Source: Prostheceraeus crozeri | Lineage: Eukaryota; Platyhelminthes; Polycladida; Euryleptidae | DNA length: 64,000 bases | NCBI GenBank assembly: GCA_907163375.1 | Contig: CAJQUW010007951.1 | Coordinates: forward strand, 62,001-126,000 | Reading direction: 5' to 3' | In this document: piece by piece, positions 35,831 through 47,949 of the stretch | Position numbering within the stretch: position 1 is the first letter of the stretch | Layout: every line of letters starts with the position of its first letter | Made by a program: the position numbers and the translations under genes | Notes under the pieces: model-generated | The model's database searches: none | Told to the model about the DNA's origin: nothing | Seen by the model: the letters and a program-made list of their open reading frames with translations, nothing else

Positions 35831-38320
35831 CTTATCAATCAATATAATATTATAAGTAACTCTTCGACGGACGCCATTCATTTCTGAAAGATATTGAAAA
35901 GTCATTTGCTCAAAAAATATGTGATCGCTTAGAACATGGTAAAACATGATAATAATAGTTTTTGATTGGGATCTTGAGTTTAGGCCCCTTATTAATTTTT
36001 TGGGTCAGAAAATTCGGGTTTAGGTGTCGACCGGATTCTTTACAGTAGTAGATGTCATATCTCGTGTCGGCTATACAGTAGGGCAGAGACTTAGGGCCTT
36101 TAGGCATAGGCTTCATTGCAGGAGCTGAAGCAAGTTGACACACCGTCTGGCAGATCCCCTGCGCCGCCCCTGAAATCAGCTGAATTGAAAATATCTGACT
36201 ACGTTCAATTTAAGTAAACTTATCCATTATTTGACATCATCACATTTGACATTTTTAAAGCACAGAGAGGGACATTATTCATTATGCACATATACACATA
36301 TGAGCACATATGCACATATATGCTCATATGCACGGACTGCACATATGGTTACATAAGATATGGATGATCACCAGCTGATTGCTTTCAGAATAGAGCAATG
36401 GTGTTTAGCATAGTATTCAATATCATTTTCTTTCAAAGTGCATGTGATTCTTATTCCATGAATTTATATTTGTAATCAGAGGCGCACCGATGCTTTCAAA
36501 TGAGGTGCGGCAGATACCCCTTTGTTATTGAGATTGAGGGAGAGGTAACTGTATTTCTCAAATTGACATGGTAATACAAGACGTCGGTAAATGTATTAAT
36601 GCCATCAAATAATTGCCATTTGCTTTTCAGAGTCTCTGATGTCATGCACACACACATGTAGCCTACTCTGCTGATATTTTCATCAAATTAAAGGCAATCC
36701 GCAATCTTTTTGGGTTAAGTATAGCGGTGGTGAATCATAGCCCAAGATAAATGAATGGAAAAAGTCCAGGGCATGCAGGCCCAGCAAGCCAGATGATTAA
36801 GGTTTGATTATGGACTCCAACGACAATGTAGGCTATGTAAATTTAAAATAGTAACACGAAGTATTCAGGTACTGTGTTATACAGTTGAAATAGAGTTATT
36901 TTCAAGTTCTAAATGTATCCACTATATGTTGGATTTTTTATATACGAGGATGTCTATCTGATTGGAATTGTCATTGTGAATTTATGTAGATACCGAACAT
37001 AATCATTGAGAGCGTTGTGTTTGTGAAGATATTTTCACAATTGTCTGTACCAGATACGAGAGCCTCCACCAGTAATGCACGAATAAACCAAAGTGATTCC
37101 GCCGCTCTTGAGCACTAACTCCGTTGCTGTTACATTTAAATTCCGCTCTTCAGCTTTTAAATTTTTCGATCATAGACGGTACACATTTGGTCTATGGATA
37201 TCCTGTATTATTTCATTTGGCATTACCATTACAATACCTATTATTTGATAGTCTATAGGTTAAAAGATGCTTGATAAATAGCAAAAATTGGATGTACAAC
37301 TTAATTTAAAAGAGATGCACTGCTTTTCATGTTTTACACAAATGCTAGTCCTAGATAGATCAGGAAAAGAACGACTTGATATAATAATTCAGTAGGACTG
37401 TAGGCTATATTTAACGTGTAAGTCCAAGGAATTTTTCTGACAACAAAAATATGATCATACTGCCGGTAAGTAGGATAGATTCAATTTCGGCTGTATTATA
37501 CGAATTACAGATGAATTACTTTAAAAATTCTTATTTGTGCCGAAAATGTAGGTTGAATGTACTATGCGTGTTTTCATGTAAATTCAAAACTATCTTCGCG
37601 TATTTTGAATTAGCTCAAAAACCAAGAATATAATTATAAAGCAAAAACTGCTTCTTAATCATATAACAACGTCAAAAAAGAGAATTCCTGATACATGCAT
37701 GTACAGCACATACATGTATCTACTGAGTATTGCTTCATGTGAAATTACTCTGACAGAATTCATGAATACAATAGACGCATGGATGATCATAATAGGCCTA
37801 TGTTATTGACTTTGAAATCGCGCGCCTCTTCGCCCATGTTGATTCGAATTGTCCTACCGATTTGCTCTGTTCTTATTGTTTTCATCGAAACGAGAAATGG
37901 GGAGTAACGGGCAGAACCAAAACCGCTCAGCTTCCTTTTGTCCTCAAAAATTTCCAAAAAAATTATTTTCGGTTAGGTTCTGCTATGTTTCCTCAGGCTT
38001 GGAGAGACCTTCCTTAGCGTGCATTCGATATGGGTTGCCTGGCCCCGCCATGTGGTATAGGTTGGAGGTTAGGGGCCGAAACCTTGCTTCATGCAGCCAC
38101 ATGGTTCCTCCCTGATGACTCCATACATAGCAAACTTAATTTTGGTTTTTTAGGTTTCTTATTTTAACCTTTTGTTATTTTTAAGTTAGCTTCTCTTCAT
38201 GTCCATGACGAACTCTCATTTCACTTATTTGATTGTAAAATAAAATTGATTATAAGTTTCAATTTATTTCCCTTCCCGTCCTAAGTTGGGTCGGATAGCC
38301 TTTATTCGTATTTCAATCCC
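35831..38320. other. no gene recognised; CATATG-rich simple sequence
   Basis: A low-complexity run of CACATATG/CATATG units spans about 36285-36350. GCCGCCCCTG near 36160-36172 looks like one end of a hAT-type miniature element, but I found no partner end. The rest is AT-rich without supported features. Confidence 0.35.
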
Positions 38321-38322
38321 TA

Positions 38323-38744
38323 CACTGTAAACCGTAGACCGACAATTATTCTACAAAATTACTGACAAAATTAACCGACGATTGTCACCTCCAATATCCT
38401 GCGATATCTGACGACTTTTGTAGGTTCTCCACCGACATCGAAACAGATACTTTGTATGCAAATTAACTAAACAAAAAGTGTTGCATATTGATTGATTTTT
38501 TCGATTAGTGATTGCCAATCTGTATTATTTTGTGGCAAAACCATAATTTATTTTGACATAATTTAATTAATCACCTACATTTTTGACAAAATTTGGGCTA
38601 TAATTCTTTTGTATTCATTTTGTCGCTTTTTTGTCAGATATTGTATGTGTTCAGTGACAATCATCCTACAAGAACTAACAATGACCGACAAAATAGATTT
38701 TGTGGGATATATGTCTGTCAATTGTCAGTCAACGGTTTACAGTG
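38323..38744. mobile_element. mariner-like miniature element
   Basis: The element is 422 bp with terminal inverted repeats of about 25 bases (CACTGTAAACCGTAGACCGAC and its near complement). Both ends are flanked by TA (38321-38322 and 38745-38746), the Tc1/mariner target duplication. Internal ACAAAAT/ATTTTGT-type repeats extend the fold. No transposase. Confidence 0.7.
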
Positions 38745-38746
38745 TA

Positions 38747-40860
38747 CTCTGTACCGGAGTAGGTTGCTCTATGTTGTTAGTATTAATTTATTTTTATTTG
38801 CTCTTGACTTCAAGTTATCTAATTATTTACAGGATTCTCCACTAGGGTAGTTGTTTAACTTTGGTATCTTCCGTTTCCTGGATCCTTCGAATTTTTTGAC
38901 CGTGTCGTGTCTTAATTCGACTATGAAAGAAAGGGCTATGCAATATGTACGATAATATGCAGATATTTATCGAACTGAATTGAGTTTGACATGGATTGGT
39001 TGCGATATATTTAATTAGTAGCGCTGCATACAACACAATCAACTTTCATGAGATGATCATACAACTAGGCCTATGTGAGATATGACGAAAAGCATAACAG
39101 AACAATACTAAAGATTCTTTTATTTAATTTATGAAATGTAAGATTCGTGCGATTCGATCGGATTCGAACAATCGCGCCCAGTCCTGATTTGGAGGAAAAT
39201 GGCATTACGACATCGACACTCCGACTGCGAAAGCCTGCCGTAGCCAATACAGTGTGTTTTCAGAATATCACACTTATGTCAAAATGTGATGTTGATGCAT
39301 TGAGTTTTCATGGAAAATATGTATCTAGGTATTCCAATTCTTAACAAGCATGTTTAGCATGGTTCTTTGAAATTCGATTATCATCCGATTATTCTGCAAC
39401 ATTTTCAGGATCAGTGAACAAGATTAAATCATAATCTAATTGGAATTTAGAAGACTATTCCACCATAAGATATAATCAGAAAGACCAATGGTCACCATAT
39501 GGCTTCAACAATTCTCCATCATCGAAAATCTCAAAGTTTGACACAATAAATTGAACATTGACAAGACACGTGGGAAGACCCCGCCCACCTCAGCCTCCAT
39601 CTGCCAAAATCCTCAGCATTGCATCACTCGTGAGTTTGAGATGAGCTCAGGCGGGGTAGAAAACAGGAATTGACTTCGAATGAAACTCTCTAGAATAACT
39701 GCTTTGTTGTGCGACTGTACATCTTCGGAATAAGTCGACAGGCGTTCGTTTTGCATATTTTAGCGCCGTGGAAGATGATGTCGGGGGTAATTCGGAAGAC
39801 ATTAACAAATGACGCGTGTCTTACGCGTTGGCCTCTCTCTGACTGATTCTGTTAGACGAGAAAGTAAAACAAAACGTGTCATCTGAGAAAGCGTGTCCTT
39901 GTGTTCTCTCCTGATCAAAAGCTGTTACCAACTTCTTGACACTTTGTAGTCCACCAGATTAATTATTTCCGATAATTGTGTTTTGAGATGCTGGGATAGA
40001 GACGCCCGGTTGGCGGCAAAAGAAGATGATCGCGTTTGAGAGTGAACATTTTCTCAAAGACAGGAAAAGACGAATTTGCAGATTTTATCTTATCGGAAAA
40101 GTTGATGTAATTGCCGAGTGTTTATCTGTAGCAATGTGGCGCCACTAAGGTAAAGAAGATGAAAGAATTTAGAAGAAAATTATGACAAAGTTTTGATCCG
40201 TATCTAAATTTTGACACCCTTGATAAAATTGCGTGAACAAGTAAAGGACGAGAAAAAGTTCTTCGCAATGCTGTTTCTCTAATTTGAATTCTGAATACAG
40301 ACAAACGAAATTTAATTGATCAGCTTCAATTTTCGAAAGTATTTTCCTGTCATGCTTGCTTATTATTGCTTTTGTATCCTCTACTATGCTCGAATTTCAT
40401 GGCCTTCAAATTTTTGAGGTTGCCAGTTTCGGCATGTGTACAGAGTAATACTTAATGTGGGGGCACGCTTTTCATAATGTGTAGCGTGAGATAATATGTG
40501 ATGATTTACATGATGCATGTGTGGTACATAATGACAATGTTCTGTACTGACGACTAAATGACATGTCTAGGTGCATTGTGCAATGCATATGTGCAGTGAA
40601 ATTAACATGCAGAAATAGTGCGCATGAAACTTGAATCATAATGTTCTAACAAATGCAGGTAGATACTATCATATTCAATCCATCGATAGCTTCATCCAAA
40701 CCTTGAGAAAGTGATGACCACGCATCATGCTCACTGAAACCGTAGATAGCGCCTTCTTGTTGCCCCCTCCCCTTCAAAATGAATTTTTACCCTTCTCAAT
40801 TTCTATTCTCTCAACGTTATAGACCTACAAATCATCAAGTTTTGGGATCATCCTTTATTG
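38747..40860. other. no gene recognised
   Basis: Mostly AT-rich. A locally more G+C-rich block around 39560-39990 has no frame that I can assign and might be a conserved non-coding element. No repeats supported. Confidence 0.35.
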
Positions 40861-41365
40861 CAGGGGTTCCCAACCTGGGGTATGCGAAGGACTTTTGAGG
40901 GGCACGCATAATATGAGGGATTTATTATAATTCATTTTTACTTTGATAACTTTCCTGTTCATGGGTCAGTTGAACTGTTAACTTTGTGCGCATTCCGCAT
41001 TGGATTGTCATCATCTGGCCTTGAAGAAACCGTTACTAATTAGTGACCACCAACTCGACCACATACTTATGCGAATCCGGATTCTCCACCATAATAATGA
41101 TTAAAAGCGAACAAAGAGTTCGCTTGATGTTGGAGCATGGCTTTCACTGCGCTTGTGTTGTTACATATGCGCGCATGCGCATCAGTTGCGCCTTGTTAAA
41201 TTTTTGTGTTATTCAATTACGAATCCCGTTTATTTCTAAGCATAATTAAATTTTAGGATGATTGAATTCTTGCTGTTTTTTATATGTATAGGTGAGGGTA
41301 CGCGGAATACTAAAAAATCCTATGATATTTTGGAGTACGCGGCATGAAAAAGTTGGGAACCACTG
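40861..41365 (+). mobile_element. internally deleted hAT element with transposase tail
   Basis: The ends are CAGGGGTTCCCAACCTGGGG and TTGGGAACCACTG, the inverted repeats widely seen in vertebrate and invertebrate Charlie/ZBED-type hATs. Flanks CTTTATTG and ATTTATTA match in 6 of 8 positions as a worn target duplication. Within it a frame near 41043-41130 reads TTYLCESGFSTIIMIKSEQR, the C-terminal hAT dimerisation segment. Everything upstream in the transposase is missing, so this is a deletion derivative of an autonomous element. Confidence 0.85.
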
Positions 41366-42700
41366 ATTTATTACAATTTCAATGTAGTCTTGCCGAATAA
41401 ACTGACCTGAAACGCGGATCATCTGGTAAAATCTGATTGATGATTTCTTTTATACTATACATCATGCTGAATGGTTATATAAATTGGCCTATCTAACTGC
41501 ACGTTCAAGGTCATGCGCCCCGCCACCCGGGGGATGCTAGCTACTGCACTAATCATGATGGTGTACGTTAGAAAACATTTTGAAATCACTTTTCTCAATA
41601 ATTATGCATCACTTTTCATACCACGGAGAAGATGGTTTTGAAGCAAAATGCATGCCCCACGTTCGGGTAAGTAGATCGTGCAGATTTTTGCTTTGATTTT
41701 CATGATTTATTTGGCACAATCATTTTAAAGATGGATCGCACGTTGGAAAAAGTATTTGTATTATCTGCACAAGGCACGTACGCACACACACAAGCATCCG
41801 GAAGATTGAAGTTTATATATTCAAATAAAGTTTAAATATCAGATTGCTATGTAGGTCATAGAGAAAGTATATGACAGATAGAGTGTCAATTGAAATAGTC
41901 AGCATGCAGTGAAAACGTTATGAATCGTTATGTTATTTTAATTACTAATAATACATTTCTTTAGTGCATGTGTCGTTCATATATCTACTGTATTTGAATT
42001 ATAAACAATGTCGCTTTTCATTGATAGTTTTGTTTTCATCGACATTACCTAAGAAGAAAATTATAAGTAAAAAGATAACAGTACTTACGATTTGAGGCAT
42101 GACAAATTTCTTGCATTACATGATTCATATTTTTTGATAGTGTGTTTTACAATTTTTCAAATATTGTCATGTTGATCCGACGAGAGCAGGTACGTCAGTT
42201 CCCTACTAAAACTTCTTAAAAAGTACTAGCAAGTTGTGTAGAGAATGAGGTCTTACCTGAAACTTTCGCATAAGATTGTACACTTAACTGATTTCGATGT
42301 AGAAATTTTGCCAGTTTGTTTATAAGAACTGCTTTATTGAGTTATTGACAGCAGATTAACGTTGAAGAGGTATTTCTTCGGTGACATCTCACTGGATCGC
42401 TTCCCACTCAGTCCCTTCCTAGTCCGTCTCTTCCTACCGAGTCTCTTCCCACTCCGTCACCCCAAGTTTCAGAAGTTCCATTCAGTCCCCTTTTCCTAAT
42501 TGGTGTCATGCTGTGCTGAGTGTTATCGCATCATCTCTCCTATGTTCTTTCTACGCGCTTATCACTGTTATTGCTCAGCATGAAGATGTACCGAGATGAT
42601 GAGATTCTTTTGATAGTATACTCCTTTTTTTGTAAGAAACTATTGTTACTTTCATCATATTTGAACCATTAAAGTCATTCCAGTATTCCAGATAAAAAAT
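41366..42700. other. no gene recognised; possible worn CATAGAG-family end
   Basis: At 41864-41930 the sequence CATAGAGAAAGTATATGACAG, then ATAGAGTGTCAA and GCAGTGAAAAC, resembles the first 65 bases of the CATAGAGTAAG-family elements. No second end was found. 42390-42480 carries short tandem variants of CACTCCGTC/CCTAGTCCGTC. Otherwise featureless. Confidence 0.3.
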
Positions 42701-42765
42701 TCAAAACACGAAATTAGTATCGTGTAACACACTTATTGAATAGAAGAATTGTAAATTTACAACTT

Positions 42766-42996
42766 CTATGAACACGATACTGTACTGCAGTATCCACAGT
42801 AGTCCCAAGCGCTGAGCTCTCCAGCCAGGAAATTGGCCTTCAGGCGCTGCAACCGCGATGTTGCCTTTGTGTACCTCCTTCTCTGTCTTGAGGGCGAAAT
42901 GCCAGAGCGAAGCATGCGCACATTCGCCTCCTCCTCTGCCTGAACCTCCTTCAGGCATTCAATAAATCGGTAGATATTTGGGTGTCGATGGAAAAT
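42766..42996 (-). CDS. Mutator-like transposase, exon 2
   Basis: This exon begins after the acceptor TTGATTATTTGCAG and adds 76 codons before TAG. It begins IFHRHPNIYRFIECLKE, the segment that in MULE proteins directly follows the TNN..E motif at the end of exon 1. It continues with a basic, Arg-rich tail and ends CGYCSTVSCS. The splice is phase 0 and the joined protein is 466 residues. Confidence 0.8.
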   Translation of the reverse strand: MFHRHPNIYRFIECLKEVQAEEEANVRMLRSGISPSRQRRRYTKATSRLQRLKANFLAGELSAWDYCGYCSTVSCS

Positions 42997-43354
42997 CTGC
43001 AAATAATCAAAAGTCAAAATAATTTTATGATATGATATGTAACTTGATATTCATATATAACATGATAATCAATATGACTATCAATGATAAAACATCACAG
43101 TCGGGTATCAAACATCTGTTGAGAAAGCTGTTGTGTATAAACAATACATAGTTATAATAGGCCTACAAAAAACTAAGGTAACATAGCTTGACAGTGCAGA
43201 ATACAAAGCTGAATCTCAGCGAATTTACTACAAATCCTTCATAAAATGTTATTAAGGTAAGATATCTCTCATCTACTTGAAACATTTTGTGAAACGGTCG
43301 CAATGACATGTTCCTACTGAATACAAGTAATAAATTACATACATTTCGACTTAC
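42997..43354 (-). other. intron of the Mutator-like gene
   Basis: 358 bases, GTAAGT at the 5' end and TTGCAG at the 3' end, phase 0. Unspliced read-through from exon 1 would enter a frame without MULE similarity, while exon 2 resumes the family pattern exactly at the acceptor. Confidence 0.8.
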
Positions 43355-44524
43355 ATTTCGTAGTTTTCCATTTCGGCTTTCAAGAGCGTTGTTCGTCCGT
43401 ATACCGCTGTCATTATCAAAATGACACCAGATCTCCCGAGAGAACATGGCCTCTATATCATCCACGTAAGTGCTGGTTGCATAGTCGACGAACTCTTGAC
43501 AACTTTCGGGACACTCAGCAATAACCTGTTCCAATACCTCGTTGATTCTATCTGTGGGAAGGAACGGCAATCCCAGGGCTCTTACATTATTGTCTTCTCG
43601 ATAGCTCGTTGTAAGTCCGTAGCGCTGTACTCCACGCCAAATAGATTGCGTGTAATGAAAATAACATCCACGAATAGACGATTGCGGAAAGCAGTGCTCA
43701 ATAGCGTTTAATACTGCTTTTTCAAAGTCAACTTGAATTACAGACGGTCGTATTTCAAGATTATACTGTGATGCCTTCTGTATAATCATCTTAGACAGTC
43801 TCTTGTAGGTTTCCTCAGACTTGTCGGGTAGCAACGCGTAACAAATCGGGATCATGCTTTTGAAGACATAGGCGTAGATTATATAAACTTGGCAAAACAA
43901 GTTTGCCGCAACATGAAATGTCCCATCCATGTAAATGTCTGTTGCTGTAGTCATGATGCGCAGAAAAGGAATAGTGAAAAACAGCAAAATCCTGTTCTGA
44001 TCACCATCGTCGATTTGCAAGAAATCAGCGTCTGATTTCGTAAGTCTCCACTCTCCTGAAAGATTCATTTCTTCCACTGTTCTAGGTTGCTTCGGAAGGC
44101 GTTCTGCACGATTCCTGTATATCGATGACTTCAATGATTTGAATGGGGGTATGATTGCATCGTTGTCTGGCTCGCCTGAAAAAGCCACGGAGTATAGTCT
44201 CTTCATCGACGTTGTTGGCTGCTCAACAGCACTTTTGATGGCTGCGTTGCGGCTTTTCATCACCTCAACTTCTTCCACTTCACAGGCATATTCATGATCA
44301 AACGTCGAGGTTTTCATGTTATCGGACGATATTTTTCCACGGACTTTACATGACGATCGTCGACAAACACATACAATATCGCCATTTTGGTTGACTTTGC
44401 TTTTCTTGAAAAGATAGCCTTCAAAGTAAATTAAGCGAGCACCTTTTCGACTCTCGATGTATCCGAAATTCATGGTGTATTTCGTAGGTGGCGTTAGATT
44501 ATTATGATTTTTCTTCAACTTCAT
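43355..44524 (-). CDS. Mutator-like (MULE) transposase with FLYWCH finger, exon 1
   Basis: This exon has 390 uninterrupted codons from the ATG at 44524. Residues 20-82 resemble a FLYWCH zinc finger (GYIESRKGARLIYFEGYLF, then CVCRRSSCK and FDHEYACE). Residues about 180-390 form the MULE transposase domain, with acids D200 (IYMDGTFHVA) and D266 (IQVDFEKA), a C-x2-H pair at 287-290 (CYFHYTQSIWRGVQ), and E382 in RTNNALES. So the DDE triad looks complete. The exon ends at AAT followed by GTAAGT. No stop or frame break is seen and no terminal inverted repeats were found, so it may be a young element with diverged ends or a host gene derived from one. Confidence 0.88.
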
Positions 44525-45286
44525 TTGAAGTCTTATATGTATATTGCATACATTGCAAACATTAATTGGATAATATCCAACACTGACAGCTCATCGCTAT
44601 CAATGATGTTTGATCCTGTAACTTCATCAAAATATCAAAATGTTTTGTTATTTAACACCTTTAGACGTACTATTGCTGTCAAACTTCGTCAAATGAGCTG
44701 TCATCAATCATTCTATCATCGAAGCGATTGAGTGGCACGTTTATAGAAACTGAATGGGAAGGGCAGTCGTTGAAATTTGATCGTTAATATTATGTAATCA
44801 AGACAAAGGAGCGACTTCTTGGGAAACGACCGAATGAGGTGCAGCCATTTCTTCAATATGAGAGGTATAGAAAACACCTACAGGTTGTGTCTTTCCAATA
44901 CAGTGGTCTTTCGAAACATTTGAGCGAAGTGCAGGTGCAAACATCTGATCAGGAGAGGAAATTACACATTTTTGTTGAAATTTCCTAGAAAATGTTGTCA
45001 GATGTAGTCTTTGTTCGCGACACGAACACGATAGTGTTTTGTGTCGTGTTGAGCCTCAGCATTCGTATCGTGTCTTGACAATTAGAGTTAAGTTTTAATG
45101 TCATACTGACCAAGATTCATTTTAAAATCTTAAATCTAGATAATTCAATAGCTTAACCTGCTCCACCTAAAGACAAGCTATTTAGAATACATTATATTCA
45201 GCGAAATTAAATGATGGATACACAGAAGTCTTTCAATGTACGAGTACTTGCACAGCTAGATCGGCTAAGGACCAGTGCACACTACA
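44525..45286. other. 5' flank of the Mutator-like gene; no other gene
   Basis: AT-rich. A palindromic stretch around 45018-45075 repeats CACGA/TCGTG units (GACACGAACACGATAGTG, then GTGTCGTGTT and GTATCGTGTC). Similar ACACGA...TCGTGT sequence occurs beyond the other end of the gene near 42705-42730, but I could not confirm these as terminal repeats. Confidence 0.35.
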
Positions 45287-45816
45287 CAGGGATTATAAGA
45301 AATTGTTTGGATTTCAATCAATTGATATCAATAAATTGATTGCTCAGAAATTCCAATTTCAATAAGTTGATAGGAAAGACTAATTAAATTGCAAGCAAAT
45401 TTTGTTTATCACTGGTTCCTACCGTGAGTAGCCCTTTATTGTCTACCTGTATACGTCTACTGCATAATAGACACATCTATATACATAGTGATGTCATGTC
45501 ATACTTTTCTTTCAGTATACCGGTATGCGCTATATCCGTTTAGTGTCCTATTCTCCGCCTGTGTTGGGTTGGAATACTTCCAGGTATTCCATGATTATTT
45601 CAGGTGCTCCACAGTATCGCAGTGAAGGCGTAAATACTCATGATTAACATGTTGGCACATGGCTTCATAATAGTATTGCAGAGCAATACTGCTTGTTAAT
45701 TTGGTTGATTGACTGTTCACCACCTCCAAATTCAATCATTTGCTTGTTTTGATTTTAATTTCAATTAATTGATTGAAAAGAGCAATTAAACTGCAATCAA
45801 TTTTTGACAATCCCTG
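45287..45816. mobile_element. hAT-like miniature element, CAGGGATT family
   Basis: The ends CAGGGATTATAAG and GACAATCCCTG are inverted, and the similarity extends inward through ATCAATTGAT-rich sequence (TTTCAATCAATTGAT on the left, its complement on the right). Flanks ACACTACA and CCAATACA agree in 6 of 8 bases. About 530 bp, no coding frame. Confidence 0.55.
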
Positions 45817-46005
45817 CCAATACACACATTTGTATACAGTTGATCAACACATGGCCAAGTCAAAGTGGTGTGCTGTCCAGTACACGCCATTATTGCCAAC
45901 CCAGCCATTTCCACTACAAGCGACGTGCATGGTGTACTATCAGTCTTAATCAGCTTAATAAACAGCTTTTTACTTGATCAGCAACAGGTCTGCATCAATT
46001 TGACA

Positions 46006-46757
46006 CAGGGATGCGGAGTCCTATCATTTTGATAGGACTCCGACTCCGACTCCGGGTTTCAAGTATATAGAGCCTTTCTTGAAAAATTAACTAGTAACTT
46101 ACATCATAGATCATTATAGGCTTACCTGAACCTATATTCAGTGATCATTGCTGTATCAATTATCAATCACTTTCGATGAATGTTTATCAAATGTCGCTTT
46201 AAGCTGGATGCATACGATTCGATTCGGCTTCTCCCATCTTCTTGATGTGTGCTTCACACGGTTTTTCTCCAGTCTCTACCAGGCAGGAAAATCCCTCATC
46301 CTTCTCCAAAAAATATGAGTACACTTTCGATTTTAATACGCGCTTCAGAGGAGCCATTACACACGATTAACGTGAGGGCAAGAAGTAATGTTCTCAAACA
46401 TACTCGTATTTCATTTTTGTCTCTGATGTGACCTTTGGTGCGTAGGTGTGATCGAGGCTAGGAAGGCTTGTCTTCTCTACTAAATCACCGAGTAAAAAGA
46501 CAATCCTTTTTTACTATCACGGTTCATTCCCTCAACTATTACAAGCTTTGCATCCAACAGTGTCTCTGTACTTTTGTTTGACGGAGAAAGTTGACATCAA
46601 GACAGTGAAAGCTATATGCATGGAAATAGATAATTTGCTTGTATTATGTTTCGGGTCTAGTTATAGGCCGGAGTCTGGAGTCCTATCATTTGATAGGACT
46701 CCGACAAAAATGATAGGACTCCGGGACTCCGACTCCGACTCCGACTCCGCATCCCTG
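46006..46757. mobile_element. hAT-like element with GACTCC subterminal repeats, copy 1
   Basis: The ends CAGGGATGCGGAGTC and GACTCCGCATCCCTG are perfect inverted repeats. An exact 8-bp duplication ATTTGACA flanks them (45998-46005 and 46758-46765). Both ends carry tandem GACTCC hexamers and GATAGGACTCC units, like the subterminal transposase-binding repeats of hAT elements. The 752-bp body encodes nothing recognisable. A second copy begins at about 63730 and runs off the window. Confidence 0.88.
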
Positions 46758-46765
46758 ATTTGACA

Positions 46766-47945
46766 GCAATCATTGAGCTTTTGATCGAATTCAAATTCTT
46801 TGTAAATTCTTAAAGCTGGTGAAGCCGGCATTGAGAGAAGAATTTGCAGTGGGTGGCTGGTTCCACCCTGATCTACTCGTACATTCTTATGCATTACATT
46901 AACTTTTAATGTGAAAGTAGCTATCTTGATTCTACGAAGCACATTGTGTTCTACAAATACTCGAATTAGTGTTATTTCCGTTGTTCATCAATTAATATGT
47001 TTTCATCAATTGTAATTCAAAAATGATTTATGTAATGTAATTGACTAGTACAATTTAGCTAAGGAGGCTTATTCGCAGCACACACTTTTGCCTGTGACTA
47101 CTATATATGTCTCACGGGTAAACTTGTTAAAAAGAACTGCATTTTGCTGAGTATGTCATGTCTATGTCTACATGTGGTGATGCAATTTTTTATTCTGCAG
47201 CTCGGACTAGCTCATGACATACAGACCAAAGACATACATCCTGGCTGGTAGGGCGAAACACATCGTCTACGAGTGCGAAAGAATTTTGTGCTAAGTTCGG
47301 ACAATTGTTGCATGTTGTTCTTGTTTGTTCAATCAATGCTAGTCTCATCCCTTATCTTTGCTCACCACATGTCTCCATCTAATTCATTAACGTTAAAGTG
47401 CAGCAGCGTGGCAAACTTTCGCGATGACATCATCAAGGACAAGCTCTAAATCGAGAGAGATTGGCGGAATTTGAAAACAGAGATAAAGCTGACACTGTCT
47501 TCTCTGACAGGGGAGTTTGACTGACCTTCACGTCCACACAGAGCAGAAATGAGTGACCGAAGTAGATCACGCCCATCATTTATCAATTGAAATATCAAAA
47601 TTAAGCCTTATCAGGACGTCTGTCAGCATTTTGTTAACATTGTCCATATTTTCATATTTCAGCAATGATGCATCTCCGTGAATAAAAGTTATTCTATAGG
47701 AGCATGTGTTATCAATAAGTATATAAAACAGTTGAAAATAAAAATTTGGGCTTAAAATTTCTTGGGCGTGTGAATCTTCATCGAGGGATTTCTGTATGGA
47801 GGTCACACAGCTGATGGCAGCGTACACAAAAATCTTGCGTTTGATGATGGGATCGATTTGTGCGTTCTTTTCTTTGGAACTGGATGAAATGTCGGTACAG
47901 ACAATTACTTTACAAGTCACAAGCTGGCAGTTACTCTCCTTCAAA
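46766..47945. other. no recognised gene; one long minus-strand frame
   Basis: A frame of 122 codons on the minus strand (47944-47576) has a protein-like composition (CQLVTCKVIVCTDIS, CSYRITFIHGDASLL) but matches no family that I know. It abuts the piggyBac remnant head to head. It may be part of a decayed transposon or chance. The rest is AT-rich. Confidence 0.25.
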
Positions 47946-47949
47946 AGAA

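Noticed and set aside
36155-36175. GCCGCCCCTG as the right end of a hAT miniature element
   Set aside because: No matching left end or target duplication was found nearby.
36285-36350. CRISPR-like or satellite array from CATATG units
   Set aside because: The units are short and irregular without spacers; this is a simple sequence repeat in a eukaryotic genome.
43163-43354. C-terminal 63 residues of the unspliced Mutator-like frame
   Set aside because: They follow a GTAAGT donor and lose MULE similarity, while exon 2 after TTGCAG resumes the family pattern.
43421-43711. 96-codon plus-strand frame
   Set aside because: It is the antisense shadow of the Mutator-like exon.
42700-45080. CACGA/TCGTG words on both sides of the Mutator-like gene as its terminal inverted repeats
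   Set aside because: The match is short and each side is itself palindromic, so the similarity is not evidence of element ends.
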